Below are positions 1-5,282 of a DNA stretch of 10,184 nt, piece by piece; positions within the stretch are counted from its first letter, which is position 1, and every line of letters starts with the position of its first letter. The stretch comes from Chlorobiota bacterium. Its GTDB lineage: Bacteria > Bacteroidota > Ignavibacteria > Ignavibacteriales > Ignavibacteriaceae. A program made the translations under genes and the position numbers. The notes under the pieces were generated by a model, which did not search any database, had not been told where the DNA came from, and worked only from the letters and a program-made list of their open reading frames with translations. Location: contig RHKR01000046.1 of NCBI GenBank assembly GCA_008363265.1, forward strand, positions 1 to 10,184. The letters run 5' to 3'.

Positions 1-305
1 ATCAGTTTTTCGTATCCGATGAACGACACTTCGGCGGTGTAGAACCCGAAAGGTACCTGTTGCATTTTGAACGCGCCGGTCATTTCGGAAACGGTGCCGT
101 TAACCAGGGCTTTATCTTTTTTGCGGTAGATAACAAAGTTGCCGTACTCGACAGGTTTGCCGGTTTTGGCGTCGATAAGTACACCCGATATCTCCCCTGA
201 AGGGTCGGCTCCACCGGGGGCGTTAGCGGGTTTTTTCTGCTGGCTGAGTCCGTCTGAAGAAAGGATCAACAGTGCGAGAATTGTAAGTGAGAATAAGCGG
301 TTCAT
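1..305 (-). CDS. Outer-membrane beta-barrel / TonB-dependent receptor-like protein, N-terminal part
   Basis: This is the 5' part of a minus-strand gene whose remainder lies left of the window; 101 codons are visible. The start is ATG at 305-303, preceded by GAGGAA. Residues 1-21 form a signal peptide with a short basic start and the hydrophobic run LFSLTILALLIL, ending near SQQ. A Gly/Pro/Ala-rich linker follows (about 22-36). Residues 38-101 match the carboxypeptidase-regulatory-like beta-sandwich: an SGVLIDAKTGKPVEY start, a TGAF turn, and VPFGFYTAEVSFIGYEK, the usual end of this domain. In Bacteroidota this domain most often opens outer-membrane beta-barrel proteins (OMP_b-brl family) or TonB-dependent receptors, so an outer-membrane protein is inferred; the barrel itself is not seen. 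It diverges from the ABC exporter operon across a 227-bp spacer, so a shared envelope function or regulation is possible but unproven. Confidence 0.75.
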   Translation of the reverse strand, partial: MNRLFSLTILALLILSSDGLSQQKKPANAPGGADPSGEISGVLIDAKTGKPVEYGNFVIYRKKDKALVNGTVSEMTGAFKMQQVPFGFYTAEVSFIGYEKL

Positions 306-374
306 TTTCCTCGGTCTAAAATTTTTATGAAATCTGATAATTGGACAGCGAATTTCCGTAAAAGATTAATCAAT

Positions 375-402
375 CGGTCGAATTTTGGTTAAGCGGTCAA
401 AT
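375..402. repeat. 9-bp direct repeat in the divergent spacer
   Basis: CGGTCGAAT (375-383) and CGGTCAAAT (394-402) differ by one base and start 19 bp apart, roughly two helical turns. They lie between the divergent receptor-like gene and the exporter operon, where a regulator controlling both could bind. Two short copies in AT-rich DNA may be chance. Confidence 0.25.
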
Positions 403-440
403 AGGTAAACAAACGGCTTATTCAATAGGTTTCTTAATGG

Positions 441-488
441 TAATTTTGGAGGCGGGAATTAATTTTACACAAATAAACTATATATTTG
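441..488 (+). promoter_or_regulatory. Candidate -7 elements for the ABC exporter operon
   Basis: Two exact matches to the Bacteroidota -7 consensus TAnnTTTG lie before the adaptor gene: TAATTTTG at 441-448 and TATATTTG at 481-488. Neither has a TTTG -33 partner at 17-23 bp, so each is only half a promoter. Transcription from either would begin downstream of the alternative ATG at 437, which favours the ATG at 533 as the true start. The rest of the 306-532 spacer shows nothing else I can name. Confidence 0.3.
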
Positions 489-532
489 CGTTAATCGAAA
501 ATCAAAACAGAGCCAACAAAGCCCGAGCCACT

Positions 533-1717
533 ATGCCTGAGACCACGCCCGACCTCTCCTCGCTGAAAATAGACCGCACAAAGAGACGAAATCCCGAGAA
601 CCGGGGAAAATATTTCCGAATTGCCGCCACGGTTATCCTCATCGCCCTCGTTGGGTGGGGGGTGTACTATTTCTTCGGCGACATTTTCGATCCTCCCGTA
701 GAAGTGAAGCTTGCCCCGGCGGTGATGCAGACCCCGACCGAGAGTGAAGCACTACTGACGGGTAACGGCTATGTTGTAGCTCAGAGGAAGGCCTCGATCG
801 CCTCGAAAGCGATGGGAAGACTCGTTTTTTTGAAAGTTGTTGAAGGCGACAAGGTATCGAAGGATGAAGTGATCGCCAGGCTTGAAGATTCCGACATCAA
901 GGCGCAGATCGCCCAGGCTGAAGCCAACCTGAAACTCACCGAAACCGCGCTGAAAGAGGCGGAGAACAACTTCCGGAGGGTGAAACAGCTCCACGCTAAT
1001 GGTGCCGCCACCGATCTTGAACTTGACGCCGCCGAGACCGCGCTGAAGAGAACCCTTGCATCGATCGAACTCGCGCGAACACAGATCGCCTCCCTTAAAG
1101 TTGACCTTGAGAATACTCTGATCCGCGCCCCGTTCGCCGGGACGGTTCTTACAAAGAACGCCGAGGTGGGTGAGGTGGTCTCCCCCATATCGGGCGGTGT
1201 AAACTCACGCGCTGCGGTTGTAACTATTGCCGACATGAACTCACTCCAGGTTGAAGCGGATGTGTCGGAGTCTAACATCGACAAGGTTTCGATGAACATG
1301 GAGTGCGTTATTTACCTCGATGCCTACCCTGACAAGGGTTATCCGGGGTTCGTTACGCGCATCGTCCCCACCGCCGACAGGGCGAAGGCGACTGTTCTGG
1401 TGAAGATCGGGTTCAAGGATTACGACGCGAAAGTGCTCCCCGAGATGCGGGCGAGGGTTTCGTTCATGGCAGAAGCGGTGAAGAACACCGGTGAGAAGCC
1501 GTTCCTCGCGATTCCCGCCACTTCGGTTTTCGCGAAGAACGGGAAGAAGTTTGTGTACAAAGTGAAAGATGACAAGCTCGTCGAGGTGGAAGTTAAGGCC
1601 GGAAAAGAGGCCGGAACCGCGATCGAGATAATTTCAGGGCTGAGTGAAGGAGACCAGATAGTTGAAAAGGTTACGGAAGAGCTTCTTCCGGGTCTGAAAG
1701 TGAAGATCAAAAAATAA
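533..1717 (+). CDS. Periplasmic adaptor subunit (HlyD/MacA family) of an ABC exporter
   Basis: This 394-residue membrane fusion protein links an inner-membrane exporter to an outer-membrane channel. Residues 1-27 are a basic cytosolic stretch, and about 28-48 ([21 protein letters not shown]) form the single inner-membrane anchor. Residues 84-120 and 197-220 are the two halves of the biotinyl-lipoyl-like domain ([22 protein letters not shown] and IRAPFAGTV...GEVV). Between them, 120-195 form an Ala/Leu/Glu-rich alpha-hairpin coiled coil that would contact the channel. Residues 235-315 fit the beta-barrel domain and 320-394 the membrane-proximal domain, ending GLKVKIKK. The frame is open from an ATG at 437, but that would place 32 atypical residues before the anchor, inside the likely promoter, so I chose 533; no clear ribosome site precedes either. 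The stop is 10 nt before the ATPase. Family placement is firm; the substrate is unknown. Confidence 0.9.
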   Translation: MPETTPDLSSLKIDRTKRRNPENRGKYFRIAATVILIALVGWGVYYFFGDIFDPPVEVKLAPAVMQTPTESEALLTGNGYVVAQRKASIASKAMGRLVFLKVVEGDKVSKDEVIARLEDSDIKAQIAQAEANLKLTETALKEAENNFRRVKQLHANGAATDLELDAAETALKRTLASIELARTQIASLKVDLENTLIRAPFAGTVLTKNAEVGEVVSPISGGVNSRAAVVTIADMNSLQVEADVSESNIDKVSMNMECVIYLDAYPDKGYPGFVTRIVPTADRAKATVLVKIGFKDYDAKVLPEMRARVSFMAEAVKNTGEKPFLAIPATSVFAKNGKKFVYKVKDDKLVEVEVKAGKEAGTAIEIISGLSEGDQIVEKVTEELLPGLKVKIKK

Positions 1718-1727
1718 AGGTCACATT

Positions 1728-2411
1728 ATGGCATCTATAATCGAAATCCGGAATCTCAACAAATCCTACTGGCGGAACAACCTTGAGATCCCTGTTCTCA
1801 ACAATCTCGACCTCTCGGTTGAGGCGGGCGACTTCCTCGCGCTGATGGGCCCCTCCGGTTCGGGCAAAACAACACTTCTGAACATGATCGCGGGCATCGA
1901 CCGTCCATCTGACGGCTCGATCATGGTAAGCGGCGAAGATGTGGCGAAGATGAGCGAGTCGAACCTGGCGAAATGGCGTTCGGCTAACATCGGGTTCGTT
2001 TTTCAGTTTTATAATCTGATCCCCGTGCTCACCGCTTTCGAGAATGTTGAACTGCCGCTCCTCCTCACAAAACTTAGCAAGGCCGAGCGGAAAAAGCATG
2101 TTGAAACGGCTCTCACGATCGTGGGGCTTGCCGACAGGATGCACCACTCGCCGAAGCAACTCTCGGGCGGACAGGAGCAGAGGGTGGCGATCGCCCGGGC
2201 GATAGTTACCGACCCGCAGATCATCGTGGCGGATGAACCCACCGGTGATCTCGACAAGAACTCCGCGGCAGAGATTCTCAACCTGATGGACAAGCTGAAC
2301 AGTGAGTTCAAGAAAACGATAGTGATGGTAACACACGATCCCCACGCTGCTGAAAAGGCGCGCCGGATACTTCATCTTGAGAAAGGCGAGCTCGTCAGGG
2401 AGGAATCATGA
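1728..2411 (+). CDS. ABC transporter ATP-binding protein (MacB/LolD type)
   Basis: This 227-residue cytoplasmic ATPase should power the exporter formed with the two permeases that follow. All nucleotide-binding motifs are present and intact: Walker A GPSGSGKT at 41-48, Q-loop Gln93 in [10 protein letters not shown], signature LSGGQEQR at 145-152, Walker B IIVADE at 165-170 with catalytic Glu170, D-loop GDLD at 173-176, and the switch His203 in [24 protein letters not shown] and ADEPTGDLD are characteristic of the LolD/MacB/FtsE branch, and the length is normal for free-standing members. AAAGG lies 7 nt before the ATG at 1728. The gene starts 10 nt after the adaptor and overlaps the next gene by 4 nt (ATGA), pointing to translational coupling. 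The signature has Glu where LSGGQQQR is commonest, a mild variation seen in this family. The symbols macB and lolD are not assigned because MacB proper is fused to its permease and the substrate is unknown. Confidence 0.95.
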   Translation: MASIIEIRNLNKSYWRNNLEIPVLNNLDLSVEAGDFLALMGPSGSGKTTLLNMIAGIDRPSDGSIMVSGEDVAKMSESNLAKWRSANIGFVFQFYNLIPVLTAFENVELPLLLTKLSKAERKKHVETALTIVGLADRMHHSPKQLSGGQEQRVAIARAIVTDPQIIVADEPTGDLDKNSAAEILNLMDKLNSEFKKTIVMVTHDPHAAEKARRILHLEKGELVREES

Positions 2412-3568
2412 AGATCCTCAAAATGATGCTTAAGAACTCGCTGAGGCACAAGCTCCGCTCTACCCTCACGATCACGGGCATTGCCATCGCTGTTATCGCG
2501 TTCATAGTGATGCGCACTTTCCTCACCGCCTGGAACGCGGGTCTTGAGGCCGCCTCACCGAACAGGATGATCGTAAGGCATGCCGTTTCCTTCATCTTTC
2601 CACTCCCTTATTCCTACATCGAAAAGGTGAAAAAAGTACCCGGAGTGGAAGAGGTTTCGTACCTCAACTGGTTCCAGGGGATGTACAAACAGAAAGAGTA
2701 CTTCTTCGGCAGGATCGCCGTTGATCACAACACCTTTTTCGAAGTGTATCCCGAGTTCATCGTTACCGATGAAGAGAGGAAAGTCTTTAAATCCGATCCC
2801 CAGGCCTGCATTGTAGGTGAGGCCACCGCGACCCTTTACAACATAAAAAAAGGGGACATAATGACCCTCGAAGGGGACATTTACCCCGGTAACTGGGATT
2901 TCAAAGTGGTCGGTATTTACAAACCGAAATACAGGATGACCGACCCCACGGGAATGTATTTCCGCTGGGATTATGTGAACGAACGCCTCGAGAAGGAATC
3001 GCCCGACCGGGCAAATGAGGTTGGCTGGTTCACAGTTAAGGTGAAGGACCCATCGATGATCGCCTCAGCGGCCGCCAGGATCGACTCATACTTCAAGAAC
3101 AGCGCGAACGCCACCAAGACGGAATCGGAGGAGGAGTTCAGCCGCGGTTTCCTGCAATCTACCAACGCGATAATGGTCGCGATGGATGTTGTATCATGGG
3201 TGATCGTCGGCATTATAATGCTCGTGCTGGGCAACACCATGGTGATGGCGGCGAGGGAGAGAACGAGGGAGTACTCGGTGCTTAAAACCCTCGGTTTCTC
3301 GGCGAAACACCTCACAATAATGATACTTGGTGAGTCTATGGTAATATCCGTTATCGGCGGGGCGGTCGGGCTGGTGCTCGGAATAATGATGGTGGGTGGC
3401 CTCGAGCAGATCATCCCCAAGGCATTCCTTCCCGCGCTTGAGATAAAGACGATAACCATCGTACTCGCGGTCACGGCAGCACTTCTTACCGGCGTGCTCG
3501 CCTCGATCTTCCCCGTTCACAAAGCCGTTAGCACGAAGATAGTTGACGGATTCAGATTTGTAGGTTAG
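2408..3568 (+). CDS. ABC transporter permease, FtsX/MacB-like family (first of two)
   Basis: This 386-residue inner-membrane subunit has the four-helix FtsX/MacB layout. TM1 is near 18-40 ([22 protein letters not shown]). A large periplasmic domain spans about 41-255. Three C-terminal helices lie near 258-280, 303-331 and 348-370. Between TM2 and TM3 the cytosolic segment [23 protein letters not shown] (276-298) carries the conserved R-x-x-E-x-x-x-L-x-x-L-G pattern that couples to the ATPase. The periplasmic region fits a MacB-PCD-like core ([13 protein letters not shown] early; [17 protein letters not shown] near 134-150). In MacB/LolCDE-type systems such permeases transmit ATP-driven motion to the periplasm instead of forming a simple channel. 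Translation starts inside the ATPase stop (ATGA), behind a strong AGGGAGGA site at 2397-2404. It should pair with the next gene product as a heterodimer. Confidence 0.92.
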   Translation: MKILKMMLKNSLRHKLRSTLTITGIAIAVIAFIVMRTFLTAWNAGLEAASPNRMIVRHAVSFIFPLPYSYIEKVKKVPGVEEVSYLNWFQGMYKQKEYFFGRIAVDHNTFFEVYPEFIVTDEERKVFKSDPQACIVGEATATLYNIKKGDIMTLEGDIYPGNWDFKVVGIYKPKYRMTDPTGMYFRWDYVNERLEKESPDRANEVGWFTVKVKDPSMIASAAARIDSYFKNSANATKTESEEEFSRGFLQSTNAIMVAMDVVSWVIVGIIMLVLGNTMVMAARERTREYSVLKTLGFSAKHLTIMILGESMVISVIGGAVGLVLGIMMVGGLEQIIPKAFLPALEIKTITIVLAVTAALLTGVLASIFPVHKAVSTKIVDGFRFVG

Positions 3569-3577
3569 GAGCACGAT

Positions 3578-4744
3578 ATGATACCATTCAAATATACTTG
3601 GCACAGCCTGGGAAGAAGAAAGCTCACGACCGGGATCACCGTCGCGGGTGTCGCCCTCGTGGCATTCGTTTTCGCCGCGGTTCTTATGATGGCTTACGGC
3701 ATCCAGAAAACCCTTCAAACCACCGGTTCACCGGACAATGTGAAGATATCACGGAAATCTGCCACGGGCGAGATATCAAGTCTTATAGCTGGCGACCACC
3801 AGCCGATAATAGCCACACTTCCGCAGATTGCCAAAGCTGCCGATGGGAAACCCCTCGTCTCGAACGAGCCCGTTATAGTTATAAACCTGACCCGGGATGA
3901 CGGTGCCACTGGCAACCTTACACTGCGGGGCGTGAATGAACTTTATAAAGAATTGCGGCCGCAAATGAAGATCATCGAGGGTCGTGATTTCAAATTCGGT
4001 GTTAATGAACTCGTCGTGGGAGATGCTATCGCGAGTCAGTTCCCCGAAGCCGCGGTCGGTAAAAAGATTAAGTTCGCCGGGGGTGACTGGCTGGTTGTTG
4101 GCAAGTTCACTACTGATGGAAGCGGGTTCGACTCCGAGCTGTGGGGAGATACCAAACAGATACTATCAGCCTTCAACCGTGGTACTACCGTGAGCACGAT
4201 AACCGCGAAACTGCGGTCAGCCGCCGATCTCGACGCGCTCAATCTCGCCCTGAAAAAGGATATCAAGCTTAATCAGTACGAAGCGAAGCCCGAGCCGCAG
4301 TATTATGAAGAGCAGTCGGAAATGATGGCGATGTTCATCAGGATCGTCGGCATTTTCGTTACCGTGATCTTCAGTTTCGGCGCGATGATCGGGGCCACCA
4401 TCACAATGTACGCGGCTGTTTCCAACAGAACGGTGGAGATAGGCACACTCCGGGCACTCGGTTTCAGCCGGAGGAGCATAATGTTCGCTTTTCTCGTCGA
4501 GTCACTCTTCCTCTCATTCCTCGGTGGTGTGATAGGATTGTTGCTGGCCACATCCCTCTCTTTTGTACAAATATCAACGCTTAACTTCGGGTCTTTCACC
4601 GAGTTGTCGTTCAGGTTCTCACTTTCGCCCGATATTATAGTGACATCCATCATCTTCTCTCTCTTCATGGGCTTCCTCGGAGGTTTTCTGCCATCGTTCA
4701 GAGCAGCGAGACTGAATATTGTGAATGCGCTCCGTGGAATGTGA
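3578..4744 (+). CDS. ABC transporter permease, FtsX/MacB-like family (second of two)
   Basis: This 388-residue paralogue of the preceding permease has the same topology: TM1 near 18-42 (TGITVAGVALVAFVFAAVLMM), a periplasmic domain about 43-250, and TM helices near 252-278, 300-327 and 351-375. The coupling segment NRTVEIGTLRALGFSRRSI (283-301) is the clearest family mark, and the C-terminus PSFRAARLNIVNALRG is typical of FtsX-like permeases. The periplasmic domains of the two permeases share little by eye, so they are probably distinct halves of a heterodimer, as in LolC/LolE, not a recent duplicate. The ribosome site AGGAG (3567-3571) overlaps the previous gene's TAG stop, and the intergenic gap is 9 nt, so this is the last gene of the operon. 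After its TGA at 4742-4744 comes repeat-rich noncoding DNA. Confidence 0.92.
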   Translation: MIPFKYTWHSLGRRKLTTGITVAGVALVAFVFAAVLMMAYGIQKTLQTTGSPDNVKISRKSATGEISSLIAGDHQPIIATLPQIAKAADGKPLVSNEPVIVINLTRDDGATGNLTLRGVNELYKELRPQMKIIEGRDFKFGVNELVVGDAIASQFPEAAVGKKIKFAGGDWLVVGKFTTDGSGFDSELWGDTKQILSAFNRGTTVSTITAKLRSAADLDALNLALKKDIKLNQYEAKPEPQYYEEQSEMMAMFIRIVGIFVTVIFSFGAMIGATITMYAAVSNRTVEIGTLRALGFSRRSIMFAFLVESLFLSFLGGVIGLLLATSLSFVQISTLNFGSFTELSFRFSLSPDIIVTSIIFSLFMGFLGGFLPSFRAARLNIVNALRGM

Positions 4745-4747
4745 TGA

Positions 4748-4786
4748 GGTGTTAGGTGTTAGTCCGCCGCGGCGGATTAGGTGTTA
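4748..4786. repeat. GGTGTTA heptamer repeats around a palindrome
   Basis: GGTGTTA occurs at 4748-4754, 4755-4761 and 4780-4786. The tandem array is interrupted by the 14-bp palindrome at 4763-4776, which is bordered on both sides by TTAG (4759-4762 and 4777-4780). This resembles an insertion into a pre-existing heptamer array, although the TTAG copies also follow from the array itself. Confidence 0.6.
4763..4776. repeat. Palindrome TCCGCCGCGGCGGA, copy 1
   Basis: A perfect 14-bp palindrome identical to those at 5198-5211 and 7877-7890. All three are intergenic. The GC-rich core stands out against AT-rich surroundings. It may be a protein-binding site, a nuclease or methylase target, or part of a dispersed repeat. 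Confidence 0.75.
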
Positions 4787-4794
4787 TTTTTTTT

Positions 4795-4822
4795 CACCAC
4801 AGAGCCCACAGAGAGCACAGAG
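4795..4822 (+). repeat. CACAGAG-rich 28-bp repeat, copy 1
   Basis: A 28-bp sequence made of near-tandem words around CACAGAG, beginning CACCAC and matching 7699-7726 at 26 of 28 bases. It lies 50 bp after the ABC operon stop codon. The second copy lies 10 bp after the stop codon of the first secreted protein gene, so both occupy 3' ends. Confidence 0.7.
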
Positions 4823-4830
4823 TGGTTTAA

Positions 4831-4934
4831 GCACGCGGATACACACGCCTGCCCCTTGGGGGGATTAAACAGATTAACGCAGAAAAAATTACGAAATCCG
4901 CGTTTTTCCGTTAAATCTGTGTGTATCTGCGTCC
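4831..4934. repeat. Imperfect fold-back element of about 100 bp
   Basis: Bases 4831-4846 (GCACGCGGATACACAC) pair with 4919-4934 at 14 of 16 positions. An inner pair, ACAGATTAACG (4869-4879) with 4909-4920, differs by a single extra base, and AGAAAAA (4881-4887) faces a TTTTTC tract near 4903-4908. A 22-base tract at 4847-4868, containing CCCCTTGGGG, interrupts the left arm only. A shorter relative (CACGCAGAT...ACAGATAAACGCTGA) lies at about 7748-7774, so this is a family and not a single site. Confidence 0.6.
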
Positions 4935-4974
4935 ACTGATACTCCTCAGAGATGGCCCGGAATAATAACAATAG

Positions 4975-4994
4975 CACAACGCTTCAGCGTTGTG
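4975..4994. repeat. Small perfect hairpin with TTCA loop
   Basis: CACAACGCTTCAGCGTTGTG has 8-bp perfect arms and a four-base loop. No T-tract follows it, so it is not a standard intrinsic terminator. It may be a REP-like element or a transcript-stabilising hairpin. Confidence 0.6.
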
Positions 4995-5004
4995 AAAGGT
5001 GATA

Positions 5005-5067
5005 ACAAAAAAAATCGCCCTTTAGGGCCGCAAAAAAAATTGAATTGTGGCCCTAAAGGGCATTTTT
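5005..5067. terminator. Bidirectional terminator-like hairpin
   Basis: GCCCTTTAGGGCC (5017-5029) is the exact reverse complement of 5049-5061. The stem extends inward by four more pairs including one G-T. An A-tract lies before the left arm and CATTTTT after the right arm, so the structure could end transcription from either side. Each arm is itself a small inverted repeat (GCCC-TTTA-GGGC), unusual for a simple terminator and more like a repeat element. It lies about 270 bp after the operon's last stop. Confidence 0.6.
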
Positions 5068-5088
5068 GTTGGATAGACAATCATTGCC

Positions 5089-5172
5089 ACTGAAAACGGG
5101 TAACCGGCAACGCACAACGGGTAACGAATCCTCACCACTCACTACTGAAAACGGGCAACCGGCAACGCGCAA
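5089..5172 (+). repeat. Pair of 29-bp direct repeats
   Basis: Bases 5089-5117 and 5144-5172 both begin ACTGAAAACGGG and match at 27 of 29 positions, containing AACCGGCAACG. Each is followed by a CGGGTAACGA word (5118-5127, and 5188-5197 after an extra 15 bases). The spacing is 55 bp and only two units are present, so it is not a CRISPR array. Confidence 0.65.
5133..5150 (+). repeat. 18-bp word shared by both spacers, copy 1
   Basis: CACCACTCACTACTGAAA matches 7892-7909 at 17 of 18 bases. In both spacers it lies near the palindrome and upstream of a secreted protein gene. At 7892 it is only 10 bp from the start codon, while here it is 132 bp away, so a fixed regulatory role is doubtful. Confidence 0.55.
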
Positions 5173-5194
5173 TGGCACAGCCACAAGCGGGTAA

Positions 5195-5214
5195 CGATCC
5201 GCCGCGGCGGATCG
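5195..5214. repeat. Extended 20-bp palindrome, copy 2
   Basis: CGATCCGCCGCGGCGGATCG is a perfect 20-bp palindrome containing the 14-bp core found at 4763-4776 and 7877-7890. It lies 15 bp before the -33 element of the downstream promoter, where a bound protein could affect transcription. Confidence 0.75.
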
Positions 5215-5228
5215 CCACTTAAAATATT

Positions 5229-5259
5229 TTTGGTTTATTTTTTTTTTTGCATACCTTTG
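5229..5259 (+). promoter_or_regulatory. Bacteroidota-type promoter of the first secreted protein gene
   Basis: TTTG at 5229-5232 and TACCTTTG at 5252-5259 are separated by exactly 19 bases, an exact match to the Bacteroidota primary-sigma consensus (TTTG, about 19 bp, TAnnTTTG). The spacer contains a long T-run. Transcription should begin near 5264-5267, giving a leader of about 16-19 nt with AGGGAA at 5270-5275. This rules out the upstream in-frame TTG at 5247 as start. Confidence 0.65.
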
Positions 5260-5282
5260 AGAAACTAATAGGGAACTTTATT

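Larger units (their letters stand above)
4745..5228. other. Gene-free, repeat- and hairpin-rich spacer
   Basis: I find no credible gene in this spacer. It holds, in order: 7-bp GGTGTTA repeats around a CCGCCGCGGCGG palindrome, a CACAGAG-rich repeat, a roughly 100-bp fold-back, a 20-nt hairpin, a long perfect stem with A- and T-tracts, two copies of a 29-bp repeat, and a second, longer palindrome. A 66-codon minus-strand frame (4777-4977) is made entirely of these repeats and looks spurious. Codon structure stops abruptly at the permease stop codon. Confidence 0.85.

Noticed and set aside
437..532. Longer N-terminus for the adaptor, starting at ATG 437
   Set aside because: It adds 32 atypical residues before the membrane anchor and would start at or before candidate -7 elements. 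The ATG at 533 gives a normal short cytosolic tail.
781..1299. Long minus-strand frame (172 codons) opposite the adaptor gene
   Set aside because: It is a shadow of the strongly supported plus-strand gene: low-complexity Ser/Ala-rich translation, no recognisable domain, no ribosome site. The same applies to 1707-2375, 2971-3474 and 3194-3718.
4759..4780. TTAG target-site duplication flanking the palindrome
   Set aside because: The TTAG copies also arise from the GGTGTTA heptamer array, and the other two palindromes have no flanking duplication.
4777..4977. 66-codon minus-strand frame in the spacer
   Set aside because: It is composed entirely of the CACAGAG and fold-back repeats and has no independent protein features.
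5089..5200. Possible CRISPR-like array
   Set aside because: Only two units exist, their flanking words differ in spacing, and no Cas gene or third repeat is present.
5247..5282. TTG start at 5247 for the first secreted protein
   Set aside because: It lies inside the promoter and hides the signal peptide behind 12 residues. The ATG at 5283 has a ribosome site and a clean signal peptide.
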